64,000 nt of DNA from positions 295,631 to 359,630 of the forward strand of contig NZ_KB907499.1 of the NCBI RefSeq assembly GCF_000382065.1. Reading direction: 5' to 3'. This DNA is from Stenotrophomonas hibiscicola ATCC 19867. GTDB taxonomy: Bacteria; Pseudomonadota; Gammaproteobacteria; Xanthomonadales; Xanthomonadaceae. The notes beneath the pieces were generated by a model that saw only the letters and a program-made list of their open reading frames with translations, was not told where the DNA came from and ran no database searches. This document shows, piece by piece, positions 17,483 to 26,307 of this stretch; the first letter of the stretch is position 1; every line of letters begins with the position of its first letter. The translations under genes and the position numbers were made by a program.

Positions 17483-19834
17483 TCATCGGCTCATCGAATA
17501 GGGCGCCTGCGCGCCCTGCCCCGGCCAATCCTTGTTCGGCTCGGCCTGCATGGTGAAACGCAGCTCGCCACCTGCCAGGATCTCGTCATGGCGCAGGAAG
17601 GTGCGCTGCAGCGGCTTGCCGTTGAGGCTCACGTTGCCGACGTAGGTGTGCCTGTCATCCAGCCCATCGGCCACGATGGTGAACGCCTTGCCGTTCGGCA
17701 GGCGCATCGCGGTCTTCGGCAGGAACGGGCGGCCGAGGATGTACTCGCCCGAGCCCGGGGCCACCGGATAGAAGCCCAAGGCGGTGAACACGTACCACGC
17801 CGACATCTGGCCGACATCATCGTTGCCGGCCAGCCCATCGGGGCGGTCGGCATACTGGGTGTCCATGATCTGCTTCAACCGCGCCTGGGTGCGCCACGGC
17901 TGGCCAGCGTACGAATACAGGTAGGCCACGTGGTGGCTGGGCTCGTTGCCGTGCGCATACCAGCCGATCAGGCCGGTGATGTCTTCCATGTGCTCGAAGA
18001 TCGATGGATCCACCTTGGCGTTGAACACCTCGTCCAGGCGCGCGAGCAGCTTGTCGCTGCCCCCGTGCGCCGCCGCCAGGCCGGCGACGTCCTGCGGCAC
18101 GTACCACGAGTACTGCCAGGCGTTGCCCTCGGTGTAGTCGGTGCCATAGCCGCTGGCGCTGGGGTCGAACGGCGTACGGAAGCTCCCATCGCGCTTGCGC
18201 GCGCGCATGAAGCCGGTGTCCTTGTCGAACGCATTGCGCCAGTTGGCCGCGCGCTTGTCGAAGGTCGCCGCGACATCGGCCTTGCCCATCGCCTGCGCCA
18301 TGCGTGCGATGGTCCAGTCATCAAAGGCGTACTCCAGCGTCTTGCTGGCCGCTTCGCCTTCCTCGTCGATCGGCACATATCCCAGCTCACGGTACTGCGC
18401 GATGCCATCGTACGGGCCGTAGTTGGCAGTCTCGACCATCGCCTTCAATGCCTTGTCGGCGTCGAAGCCACGAATGCCCTTCACGTAGGCGTCGGCGATC
18501 ACCGGCACGGCGTGGTACCCGATCATGCACCAGTCTTCCAGGCCATGGAACGACCACACCGGCAGCATGCCGTAGGGGCTGTGCTCGTGGTGGGCCAGCA
18601 TCGAATTGACGAAGTCGCTGTTGCGTTTCTCCGGCTGCACCAGCGTCAGCAACGGATGCAGCGCGCGGTAGGTGTCCCACAGCGAGAACGTCGAGTAGTT
18701 CGTGAAGCCATCCGCCTTGTGCACCGCATTGTCCGGCCCGCGGTACTGGCCATCGGCATCCATGAACAGCGTCGGCCCCAGCAGGGTGTGGTACAGCGCG
18801 GTATAGGCACTGCGGCGGGCGTGCTCGGGCGCATCGATATCGAGCACCGACAGCGCCTGCGTCCATTCCTGTTTCGCCTGCGCACGCACGCGATCGAAAT
18901 CAAAGTCGGCCACTTCCGCGTCGAGGTTGGCAATGGCGCCGGCTTCGCTGACCGGCGAGATCGCGACCTTGACCACCAGCGGTGCATCCAGCTTGCCGAA
19001 TGCGAAGGTACCGACCAGCTGGCGGCCCTCGACCTGTGCGCGCTGCGCTGGATCCTTCTCGCCCGGCGGCGGGAAGCCCTTGTAGACGATGTCCTGCTCG
19101 GTGTTGTGCAGCTCATGCCCGGAAAGCGGCCGCGAGAAACGCATCGCGAAGTACAGCTGGCGACCCGGCGCCCAGCCGCGCGTCTCCCGGAAGCCGGTCA
19201 CGGTACCATCGGCGCGAACCCGCACCCGCGACCACAGCACCTTGCCCGGGTAGTCGTACATGCTGGTGCGCATGTCCAGCAGCACCTTGGCGTCGGCGCC
19301 CCTGGGGAAGGCGTAGCGATGCACGCCCACGCGCGCACTGGTGGTCAGCTCGGCGCGCACCTTGTAGTCGTCCAGGGTGACGGCGTAGTAGCCCGGCTCG
19401 GCCTTCTCATCGTCATGGCGGAAGCGAGAGGCATAGCCGCTGCCCGGCTTCTCAGGATCGCCACGCTCCAGGCCGGGACTGCCGGTGAACGGCATCAGCA
19501 GGATGTCGCCCAGATCGGAATGGCCAGTGCCGGAAAAATGCGTGTGCGAGAAGCCGACGATGCTGCTGTCGTCGTAGCGGTAGCCGGCTGCCCAGCCATA
19601 GGCCTTTTCGCGTGGCTGGATGCGTGTGTCCGGGCTGAGCTGGACCATGCCGAACGGCACCGTGGCACCCGGGTACGTGTGGCCTTCACCACCCGTACCA
19701 ATGAACGGGTCGACCGAGGCATAGGCCTTGTCGGCGGCGGTTCTGGCAGGCGCGGCCGACGCCAGGCCGGAAGCGAGCATCGCCGTGGCGGCGACAGCGA
19801 TCAGGAGACGACGGTCCAGCGTGGGCATCGGCAT
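17483..19834 (-). CDS. GH92 family alpha-mannosidase, exported
   Basis: A 783-residue glycoside hydrolase of family 92, which includes calcium-dependent exo-acting alpha-1,2- and related mannosidases. A signal peptide covers about residues 1-26 (LASGLASAAPA). Family hallmarks are VDPFIGTGGEGHTYPGA near the N-terminus, HTHFSGTGHSDLGDI, and NDDVGQMSAWYVFTALGFYPVAPG near the C-terminus. The start at 19834 gives a proper signal peptide. It is a single-gene unit. Likely role: trimming mannose from host or plant N-glycans. Bond specificity cannot be read from sequence. Confidence 0.9.
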   Translation of the reverse strand: MPMPTLDRRLLIAVAATAMLASGLASAAPARTAADKAYASVDPFIGTGGEGHTYPGATVPFGMVQLSPDTRIQPREKAYGWAAGYRYDDSSIVGFSHTHFSGTGHSDLGDILLMPFTGSPGLERGDPEKPGSGYASRFRHDDEKAEPGYYAVTLDDYKVRAELTTSARVGVHRYAFPRGADAKVLLDMRTSMYDYPGKVLWSRVRVRADGTVTGFRETRGWAPGRQLYFAMRFSRPLSGHELHNTEQDIVYKGFPPPGEKDPAQRAQVEGRQLVGTFAFGKLDAPLVVKVAISPVSEAGAIANLDAEVADFDFDRVRAQAKQEWTQALSVLDIDAPEHARRSAYTALYHTLLGPTLFMDADGQYRGPDNAVHKADGFTNYSTFSLWDTYRALHPLLTLVQPEKRNSDFVNSMLAHHEHSPYGMLPVWSFHGLEDWCMIGYHAVPVIADAYVKGIRGFDADKALKAMVETANYGPYDGIAQYRELGYVPIDEEGEAASKTLEYAFDDWTIARMAQAMGKADVAATFDKRAANWRNAFDKDTGFMRARKRDGSFRTPFDPSASGYGTDYTEGNAWQYSWYVPQDVAGLAAAHGGSDKLLARLDEVFNAKVDPSIFEHMEDITGLIGWYAHGNEPSHHVAYLYSYAGQPWRTQARLKQIMDTQYADRPDGLAGNDDVGQMSAWYVFTALGFYPVAPGSGEYILGRPFLPKTAMRLPNGKAFTIVADGLDDRHTYVGNVSLNGKPLQRTFLRHDEILAGGELRFTMQAEPNKDWPGQGAQAPYSMSR

Positions 19835-19930
19835 TTGGATCGATTCAGGCGATAGCCGGATCCTAGCACCCGGCCTGTCACGCCGCATGCTGCAGTGCGA
19901 CTGCCCGGTGGCCCGCACCGGGTTCACTCT

Positions 19931-20254
19931 TCAACCGGGAAGTGCGCTCTGCAACGACATGAGATCCGCGCTGTCCAACGGCCTTACCACCCGCGCGATC
20001 TCCTCTCCATCGCGCAGCAGCACCACCGTCGGCCACAGCTTCACCTTGAACGCTCGCCCCAATGGCCTTCCCTTGCCATCCTCGATCTTCCAATGCGGCA
20101 GATCGTTCGCTTCGACAAAGGCCTGCAACGCGGGCTGCGCGGCCTGGCAATGACCACACCAGGGCGCACCGAACTCCAGCACCTGCCAGCCAGGCTGCGC
20201 CGCCACCTCCGCAGAGGTGGGCTCGTTCGCAAGGTGATCACGCATGAACGGCAT
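19931..20254 (-). CDS. Thioredoxin-family protein
   Basis: A 107-residue thioredoxin fold with active site WCGHC (Cys33, Cys36), a His variant seen in protein-disulfide-isomerase-like members, and a cis-proline loop at LWPTVVL. It has no signal peptide, so it should act in the cytoplasm as a thiol-disulfide reductant. It starts 5 nt after the end of the host-attachment protein gene and is probably co-transcribed with it. The partner protein is unknown. Confidence 0.85.
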   Translation of the reverse strand: MPFMRDHLANEPTSAEVAAQPGWQVLEFGAPWCGHCQAAQPALQAFVEANDLPHWKIEDGKGRPLGRAFKVKLWPTVVLLRDGEEIARVVRPLDSADLMSLQSALPG

Positions 20255-20259
20255 GAGCG

Positions 20260-20676
20260 CTACGCCGCCAGTGCCTTCTGGATGTCTTCCAGCGGCGCGT
20301 TGGTCAGATCCTTGGCAATATCCCCGAGCAATCGCGCCTGGACCTCTTTATGCAGCAGCGGACGAATGCGACCCAGCGTGGTCGGGTCGGCGATCAACAC
20401 CAGGTGCGCATAGCGGTTCTTCAAGGCATCTTCGTTGAGCTGTTCGGCCACCTGCTTGGCGAACGTGGCCTCATTGAGCTGCGAGACCGACATGTCCTTC
20501 GGCACGGCACCCGCAGGCCCCTGCCCGGATACACCCTGCTCGCTGATGTCCTGCAGGCGCAGTTCGCCTTCCTGCTTCAGGGTCAACTGGTGGTTGCTGC
20601 CCACGTTGGTGAACACCCGCGCCGAACCACCGTCGGCTACCACGATCAGGGTTCCCTCGGGAATCGTCCGCGCCAT
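20260..20676 (-). CDS. Host attachment protein (PF10116, baeRF-like)
   Basis: A 138-residue protein of the 'protein required for attachment to host cells' family, related to bacterial eRF1-like (baeRF) proteins. It begins ARTIPEGTLIVVADGGSARV, typical of the family, with ALKNRYAHLVLIADPTTLG in the centre. The start at 20676 is fixed by a strong GGAGG 6 nt upstream. It has no signal peptide; despite the family name a cytoplasmic ribosome-associated role is now thought likely for relatives. It is followed closely by a thioredoxin-like gene. Confidence 0.82.
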   Translation of the reverse strand: MARTIPEGTLIVVADGGSARVFTNVGSNHQLTLKQEGELRLQDISEQGVSGQGPAGAVPKDMSVSQLNEATFAKQVAEQLNEDALKNRYAHLVLIADPTTLGRIRPLLHKEVQARLLGDIAKDLTNAPLEDIQKALAA

Positions 20677-20838
20677 TGCATCCTCCATCAATCCGAAAAG
20701 TGGGTGTGCGCTCCACCTTATGCACGCCGATGTCACCAGAGCGGGTACAGGATGTGATCCCGTCATCGCAATCTGCAATCAGCGCTAAATTTGTCCGCCT
20801 GCCTGCCGCTATGGCCTCCATCATCGCGAGGAACCTCT

Positions 20839-21066
20839 GTGTACGCTGGCTCACTGTTCCACGTCTGCTTTGCCACCAGCCTGGCCATTGCCGGCTGTGC
20901 CGGTTGCATCCACCAGTTCCTGCAGGGCCAACCGTTCTTCGCCCTGGCCATCATGCTCTCGGTGCTCACCATGATCGGCGCCGCACTGGTCACGCGGAAA
21001 CTGGCACTGCCGGGCGCCTTGGCGATGGCCTGCACGGTGTTCGGTTTGGTGGCGAAGTCGGCCTGA
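20839..21066 (+). CDS. Small membrane protein, 75 residues
   Basis: A short hypothetical protein with two or three hydrophobic segments (about residues 5-25, 28-47 and 53-72). The GTG start at 20839 was chosen because GAGGAA lies about 7 nt ahead; a TTG at 20791 gives a longer but less likely start. It is divergent from the host-attachment protein gene. No family was recognised. Confidence 0.6.
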   Translation: MYAGSLFHVCFATSLAIAGCAGCIHQFLQGQPFFALAIMLSVLTMIGAALVTRKLALPGALAMACTVFGLVAKSA

Positions 21067-21540
21067 GCCTTCTGAACAGGCGAGGTGGAACACAGCGTGC
21101 AGATCAGCCTGCTTCGCTGCATGCTCACGCCAATGCCGTTATGATGAACGGATGATCGACACGACCCACTACGTGACGGGCGCACCTGTTACGTGGGAAG
21201 CACTGCCGACCGGCGCTTCGCTTGCCACGAATGCTCCCGCCCTGCATTTCCATCGCCTCGCGCTGGATCCCGGCGGATGACGCCCGCAGGCGCTCTGCCT
21301 GCACCCCTACGCTGATGTGATACCTGGCCGCTGACTGCTCGGCCGCTGTGATCCCGTTTTCGCGTCTCCGCCCCTGCGGCGGTGCTTTGCCGTGCGCGTG
21401 GCGTTGCGCCTGCACACATTCCCCGGCCCCCACGCCGCCTTCCGATGCCCCTGCGCCACTTGCGCCTGCATCGCCGTTTCCGATTTCCGGGACACACCAC
21501 AGCACCCATTCCCCTATTCCATACCTACAAGGGAGCCCCT
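21067..21540. other. Long non-coding stretch upstream of proP-like gene
   Basis: A 474-bp gap. It holds the promoter and leader of the transporter gene at 21541. One unsupported 42-codon frame (21152-21280, +) was seen, without a ribosome site or recognisable family. No repeats, RNA gene or clear terminator were found. Confidence 0.5.
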
Positions 21541-23028
21541 ATGCAGGACACGCCCGATTCCCATGCCCACTTCGGCTGGTTCAAACGCCGCCGCCACCTG
21601 AAGGTCGATGAGATCACCGTCGTCGACAAGCCCATGCTCAAGCGCGCCGTGGGCGCCGCCGCACTTGGCAATGCCATGGAGTGGTTCGACTTCGGTGTCT
21701 ACGGCTATCTGGCCGTCACCATCGGCCAGGTGTTCTTCCCGTCCAGCAACCCCACGGCACAGGTGATCGCCGCCTTCGCCACCTTCACCGTGGCATTCCT
21801 GGTGCGTCCACTCGGCGGCCTGGTGTTCGGCCCGCTCGGCGACCGTTATGGGCGCCAGAAAGTGCTGGCGTTCACCATGATCCTGATGGCGCTGGGCACG
21901 TTCTCGATCGGCTTGATTCCCTCCTACGAGCGCATCGGCATCTGGGCACCGGTGCTGTTGCTGCTGGCACGTGTGGTGCAGGGGTTCTCCACCGGCGGCG
22001 AGTACGGCGGTGCGGCCACCTTCATCGCCGAGTATTCCACCGACCGCAACCGCGGCCTGATGGGCAGCTGGCTGGAGTTCGGCACGCTGGGCGGCTACAT
22101 CGCCGGCGCCGGAACCGTGACCGCGCTGCACATGCTGTTGAGCAGCGAACAGATGCTGGACTGGGGCTGGCGCATTCCATTCCTGGTGGCCGGGCCGCTG
22201 GGCCTGCTCGGCCTGTACATGCGCATGAAACTGGAGGAAACGCCGGCCTTCCGCGCCTTCGCCGAGGAAGCCGAGAAGCGCGAGCACGACCGGCCCGGGC
22301 TCGCCGCGCTGTTCCAGATACATGGCCGCCAGTTGCTGGTCTGCATGGGCCTGGTGCTGGTGTTCAACGTGACCGACTACATGCTGCTGACCTACATGCC
22401 CAGCTACCTCAGCGTCACCATGGGCTATGCCGAGAGCAAGGGCCTGCTGCTGATCATCATCGTGATGCTGGTGATGATGCCGCTGAACATTGTCGGCGGA
22501 TTGTTCAGTGACAAGCTTGGCCGTCGCCCGATGATCATCGGTGCCTGCATCGCGCTGCTCGTGCTGGCCCTACCCTGCCTGCTGCTGATCGGCAGCGGCA
22601 ACGACGGACTGATCTTCCTCGGCCTGATGCTGCTGGGGCTGGCGCTGGTGTGCTTCACCAGCTCGATGCCGTCCACGCTGCCGGCACTGTTCTACACCCC
22701 GGTGCGCTACAGCGCGCTGTCGATCGCGTTCAACGTGTCGGTGTCGCTGTTCGGTGGCACCACGCCACTGGTGACCGCGTGGCTGGTGGGGCGCACCGGT
22801 GATGCGCTGGTGCCGGCCTACTACCTGATGGGCGCGGCAGTGATCGGCCTGGTCACCATGCTGTTCGTGAAAGAGACCGCTGGCCTGCCGCTGCGCGGTT
22901 CACCGCCGGCGGTCGGCAGCGACAAGGAAGCCGCCGCACTGCTGAAGAGCGATGTGCCGGTGACGGTGGACCCGAGCCTGCCGCCACTACCGGAGACTGC
23001 GGAGCCTGAGCAGGTAAAGCCGGCCTGA
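21541..23028 (+). CDS. proP: ProP-like MFS osmolyte/proline transporter
   Basis: A 495-residue metabolite:proton symporter of the MHS family, most like ProP, which takes up proline and glycine betaine under osmotic stress. It has 12 membrane segments and the MHS motifs NAMEWFDFGVYGYLA, RPLGGLVFGPLGDRYGRQKVL and QGFSTGGEYGGAATFIAE. The start at 21541 has GGGAG 5 nt upstream. The C-terminal tail (about 460-495) is proline and glutamate rich rather than the coiled coil of E. coli ProP, so osmosensing may differ. Substrate assignment is by similarity. Confidence 0.85.
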   Translation: MQDTPDSHAHFGWFKRRRHLKVDEITVVDKPMLKRAVGAAALGNAMEWFDFGVYGYLAVTIGQVFFPSSNPTAQVIAAFATFTVAFLVRPLGGLVFGPLGDRYGRQKVLAFTMILMALGTFSIGLIPSYERIGIWAPVLLLLARVVQGFSTGGEYGGAATFIAEYSTDRNRGLMGSWLEFGTLGGYIAGAGTVTALHMLLSSEQMLDWGWRIPFLVAGPLGLLGLYMRMKLEETPAFRAFAEEAEKREHDRPGLAALFQIHGRQLLVCMGLVLVFNVTDYMLLTYMPSYLSVTMGYAESKGLLLIIIVMLVMMPLNIVGGLFSDKLGRRPMIIGACIALLVLALPCLLLIGSGNDGLIFLGLMLLGLALVCFTSSMPSTLPALFYTPVRYSALSIAFNVSVSLFGGTTPLVTAWLVGRTGDALVPAYYLMGAAVIGLVTMLFVKETAGLPLRGSPPAVGSDKEAAALLKSDVPVTVDPSLPPLPETAEPEQVKPA

Positions 23029-23045
23029 GGCTCGCCGAAGCCGGC

Positions 23046-23114
23046 GTTGTACGGCCAAGCCCGCGCGCGGCTGCCTTTCGGGGGATCAGCCGAGCGTGGG
23101 CTCGGCTCTACAAC
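23046..23114. repeat. Degenerate SMAG inverted dimer
   Basis: An imperfect left arm (TTGTACGGCCAAGCCCG) and a well-kept right arm (AGCCGAGCGTGGGCTC then GGCTCTACAA) in the gap between the convergent transporter and zeta-toxin genes. Confidence 0.75.
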
Positions 23115-23124
23115 GTACGCGCCC

Positions 23125-23754
23125 TCAATCGCGCGCAGCGTTTAACTCCATCGCACGCATCACGATGGGTTTGGCCCAGTCCGGCGTGTGCAGCAGCTCG
23201 GCCACCGAGACCGGGTACTGCAGCTGGCCGTGCGCCATCGCCAGCACCGGCAGCGGCTCGACGCAGCCGTCGGCGTCGGCGGGAGCGCTGTTGTCGTAGA
23301 CATGCAGCTCGGCCAGGTGTGGCAGCAGTTCCAGCAGGTTCTCGCGCGCCGAATCGAAGCGGGCGTGGATCTTCTCCACCGGAATGTCGTGGCCGCCGGC
23401 GGCCACCCGCGCTGCAACACGGGCAATGTGCAGGTCCACCGTGGCCAGGCCACAGAACCAGATCGCGACGTGATGGTGCTCGCAGGCCTCGCGCAGCAGG
23501 CGCGGAATGGTGTTGCCGCCCAGCGTGGTCTCGAAGGCGAAGTCCGTGCCATCGGCCATGGCCTGGCGCAGGCGGCGGGTGCCTTCCTGCCAGGCCTCGG
23601 CATTGGCGTCGGGCAGCGGCCAGCCCGCCTCTACCAGGCGGCGGGTGAACGAATCAGGGTTGAACCAGCCCAGCCCTTCGGCTTCCAGCCAGGTTCCCAG
23701 CAGCGAACTCTTGCCGGCGCCGTTGACGCCGGCCAGCACCAGGATCCGCCCCAT
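23125..23754 (-). CDS. Zeta-toxin family kinase
   Basis: A 209-residue P-loop kinase of the zeta/PezT family. The Walker A motif is GVNGAGKSS (residues 9-17), followed by FNPDSFTRRL and an ETTLGGNT strand typical of zeta-type proteins. Known zeta toxins phosphorylate UDP-N-acetylglucosamine and block wall synthesis; the substrate here is not known. It starts 3 nt after the stop of a Phd-type antitoxin gene, so the two form a toxin-antitoxin operon. The usual zeta partner is an epsilon or PezA protein, so the Phd-type partner is unusual. Confidence 0.85.
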   Translation of the reverse strand: MGRILVLAGVNGAGKSSLLGTWLEAEGLGWFNPDSFTRRLVEAGWPLPDANAEAWQEGTRRLRQAMADGTDFAFETTLGGNTIPRLLREACEHHHVAIWFCGLATVDLHIARVAARVAAGGHDIPVEKIHARFDSARENLLELLPHLAELHVYDNSAPADADGCVEPLPVLAMAHGQLQYPVSVAELLHTPDWAKPIVMRAMELNAARD

Positions 23755-23757
23755 CGG

Positions 23758-24099
23758 TCAGAGCGGACGGCCGAGGGTGACCTTGCGGCCGCGGCGGATC
23801 GGCTGGCCCAGCAGCTTGCCCAGCCCCTCACCGCGCTGCAGGCCAGCCAGAGTCTGGTCGAATTCGCCGCGCAGGCGCAGCAGTTCTTCACTGCGCTCAC
23901 CGGCATCGCTGCCGGCAGCCTTGGCCAACAGCTCCTGGTAGGTGCGGATATCCACGATCACCGCTTCGGGGTGGTTGTGGTTGGTGATGACCAGCGCCTG
24001 CTTCTCACGCACGGTACGCATCAGGCTCGGCCAGCCCCTGGTCTTCACAGACGAGGCCGGGGCCTTCTCAAGTCCAGGCAGATCCAGTGGCAGGGTCAT
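23758..24099 (-). CDS. Phd/YefM-type antitoxin
   Basis: A 113-residue protein with a Phd/YefM-like region (about residues 20-60: SLMRTVREKQALVITNHN and EAVIVDIRTYQELL), the DNA-binding and dimerisation part, and a charged C-terminal tail (about 65-113) that would neutralise the toxin. A GGAG ribosome site precedes the start at 24099. The zeta-toxin gene follows at 3 nt. A 28-bp near-perfect palindrome lies 35 nt upstream and is the likely autoregulatory operator. Confidence 0.82.
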   Translation of the reverse strand: MTLPLDLPGLEKAPASSVKTRGWPSLMRTVREKQALVITNHNHPEAVIVDIRTYQELLAKAAGSDAGERSEELLRLRGEFDQTLAGLQRGEGLGKLLGQPIRRGRKVTLGRPL

Positions 24100-24133
24100 G
24101 GCACGGCTCCAGGCAGAAGTGGATAATGGCCAC

Positions 24134-24161
24134 TATACCCAATTTGGCCAAATTGGATATA
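24134..24161. promoter_or_regulatory. 28-bp palindromic operator of the toxin-antitoxin operon
   Basis: A perfect core CCAATTTGGCCAAATTGG (24139-24156) flanked by TATA on both sides, with one mismatched pair. A TATAGT on the minus strand (24132-24137) could be the -10 box, so a bound antitoxin would cover the promoter. Confidence 0.75.
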
Positions 24162-24170
24162 AATGCCGTT

Positions 24171-25757
24171 TCACGCGCCGGAGCCGGTCTGTGGCGCATC
24201 GGTCTGCAGCAGGCTGTCACGCTCGCGCAGTGGGAAGCGGATCCAGGCATCCAGCCCCTGCGGATCGAAGTGCAGTTCACCACTGCCGGCCAGCTCATAG
24301 GGCACGCGCTGCTCGATCAGCGCACGACCCAGGCCGCGCTGGCGCGGCAGCTCCCAGTCTTCCACGGCGGCATGGCGTTCACACCAGTGCAGGCCCAGCC
24401 ATGGCTGTCCGTCCTGCACCTGCAGGTGCCAGGACACGTCGATCCGGCCATCTTCATGGGTCAGCGCACCATGCCGCAGGGCGTTGGTCGCCAATTCGTG
24501 GATCGCCAGGGACAGCACTTCGGCCGCCTTCGGTGGCAGCAGCACATCCTCGCCCTGCAGGCGATAGGCGGCGGTGACCGGCGTCTGCGCTGCGATCTCC
24601 TCATCGAGCATGCCACGCAGGCAGACCCCGGCATTGGCGCCACGGGTAAGCAGGCTCTGCGTGCGCGCCAGCGACATCAATCGTCCGCACAACCGTTCAG
24701 CGTAATCATCCACACTGCTGACCGACTCACGGGTCCGCCAGGCAATGGCATGGATGGTCGACATGATGTTGCGCACCCGGTGCTGCAGTTCGGCCAGCAG
24801 TACCGATTGGCGCTCGGTGGCACGCTTGAGATCGTCGATGTCCACAGCGATGGCGAATACGCCCGTCACCTCGCCGTCTGCATCGCGCAGCGGCGCGGCG
24901 GCCACACGGGTCCAGCGCGCGCGCCCGTCGTCATGCTTGAACTGGAACTCCAGCCCGGGCACTACCGTCTCACCGCGCAAGGCCCTGGCTATGGCGAAAT
25001 CCCTGGGTTCGATGCGCGAGCCGTCGGGGTGCCATCCCTGCCAGCGGTGGTGGTTGGGCAGATCCGTGGACGGCACCTTGCCGGTGGGAAGGTAGGTGCG
25101 CATCTGGTCGTTGGAGAGCTGCAGGCACCCCTCGGCATCGACGATGCAGACGCCCACCGGCAGTACCTTGAAGGCCAATGCCAGGCGGCGGTCCGCCTCC
25201 CGCCGCTTCTGCTCTTCGCGTTCGCGGGCCGACTGGGCCACATGCGCCGCCGTCGTCTCGAACATGGTGACCAGCACGCCGCTGACGCGCCCCTCTTCGC
25301 CACGGATGGGGCTGTAGGTAATGGTGAACCACACATCCTCCAACCGCCCGCGGCGCGCGAGGGGATAGAGTTTGTCCTCGTAAGTGATGGTTTCGCCCTG
25401 CCAGACGCGCTGGTAGATCGGCCCGTTGATATGCCACACCTCGGGCCAGCATTCACGGGTCGGCTGGCCGAGTCCGCCGGGATGCTTGTCGGCCAGGATC
25501 TCGGCATAGCCATCGTTGTAGAGCTGCACCAGCTGCTCGCCCCACAGCACGATCATCGGGAAACCATGCGCCAGCATCAGGTCGACGGTGGCGCGCAGGT
25601 GTGGCGGCCACCGCTCATACGCTCCCAGCGGCGTGGATGACCAGTCATGGCGGGCGATCCGCGCAGCCATGCCATCGTGGCGCCCGTGCGGGTGCGCTGC
25701 AGGTGGCATGCCGCCACACAGCTCGGTGGCGCGGATGCCTTCAGGACGGCGCGACAT
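24171..25757 (-). CDS. HWE-family sensor histidine kinase with PAS domains
   Basis: A 528-residue kinase with no membrane segment. Two PAS-like sensor regions (about residues 55-175 and 195-310) precede the HWE kinase core: phospho-acceptor His327 (ELQHRVRN), N-box Glu421/Asn425 (HELATNALRHG) and the family's WxE motif at Trp458/Glu460. It starts 10 nt after the end of the single-domain response-regulator gene, so the two are co-transcribed. HWE kinases often sense light or general stress. No flavin-binding LOV cysteine motif was recognised, so the signal is unknown. Confidence 0.87.
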   Translation of the reverse strand: MSRRPEGIRATELCGGMPPAAHPHGRHDGMAARIARHDWSSTPLGAYERWPPHLRATVDLMLAHGFPMIVLWGEQLVQLYNDGYAEILADKHPGGLGQPTRECWPEVWHINGPIYQRVWQGETITYEDKLYPLARRGRLEDVWFTITYSPIRGEEGRVSGVLVTMFETTAAHVAQSAREREEQKRREADRRLALAFKVLPVGVCIVDAEGCLQLSNDQMRTYLPTGKVPSTDLPNHHRWQGWHPDGSRIEPRDFAIARALRGETVVPGLEFQFKHDDGRARWTRVAAAPLRDADGEVTGVFAIAVDIDDLKRATERQSVLLAELQHRVRNIMSTIHAIAWRTRESVSSVDDYAERLCGRLMSLARTQSLLTRGANAGVCLRGMLDEEIAAQTPVTAAYRLQGEDVLLPPKAAEVLSLAIHELATNALRHGALTHEDGRIDVSWHLQVQDGQPWLGLHWCERHAAVEDWELPRQRGLGRALIEQRVPYELAGSGELHFDPQGLDAWIRFPLRERDSLLQTDAPQTGSGA

Positions 25758-25766
25758 GCCGCGCGA

Positions 25767-26171
25767 TCAGGCGATGCCCGCAGAGACCTGCGGCGTCGCC
25801 ACCAGCCCGGCCAGCTGCTGCACCAGGGCTTCAATGTGATACGGCTTGGTACAGCGCGGCGCGCTGGCGAAGCGGCTTGGCAGGTTGTCGTCGTAGCCGG
25901 AGGTCAGCAGGAACGGGGTGCCGGCCTCGGCCAGCCGGTCGGCCAACGGATAGACCTGTTCGCCGCCCAGATTGATGTCCAGCAGCGCCACATCGATGGG
26001 ATGGGTATCGACCAGCTGCCCCAACGCCTGCAGGTCACCGGCAGGCCCCACCACCTGTGCGCCTTTCAGCTCCAGATAGTCGACCAGGAACATCGCGATG
26101 GCGAATTCATCCTCCGCCACCAGTACACGCAGCCCTTTCAGGCCCTCTGGTTTGTTGCCCGCTTCCAGCAC
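25767..26171 (-). CDS. Single-domain response regulator (CheY-like receiver)
   Basis: A 134-residue receiver with no output domain: acidic pocket EDE at residues 20-22, phospho-acceptor Asp65 and Lys109. The GTG start at 26171 is preferred because GAGGAG lies 8 nt ahead; a GTG at 26201 adds 10 residues. It is the likely phosphorylation partner of the HWE kinase encoded just downstream. Without an output domain it must act by protein contact or as a phosphate sink. Confidence 0.85.
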   Translation of the reverse strand: MLEAGNKPEGLKGLRVLVAEDEFAIAMFLVDYLELKGAQVVGPAGDLQALGQLVDTHPIDVALLDINLGGEQVYPLADRLAEAGTPFLLTSGYDDNLPSRFASAPRCTKPYHIEALVQQLAGLVATPQVSAGIA

Positions 26172-26307
26172 GACCGGCGCTCCTCGACACACGCGGCCCA
26201 CCTCTGCCGCAACGCCCGCAGGATGCGCGAACCGGGCTACAAGAGCGCGTGATGATGGATGAAGGTCGCGGCCACGGCGCGTTCACCGCGGCATTGCAAC
26301 GCCGCGT

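Noticed and set aside
17588..19855. A 755-codon open frame antisense to the GH92 gene
   Set aside because: The GH92 signatures on the minus strand are decisive; the antisense frame is compositional noise.
21152..21280. A 42-codon frame in the gap before the ProP-like gene
   Set aside because: No ribosome site, no recognisable family and no conservation evidence available here.
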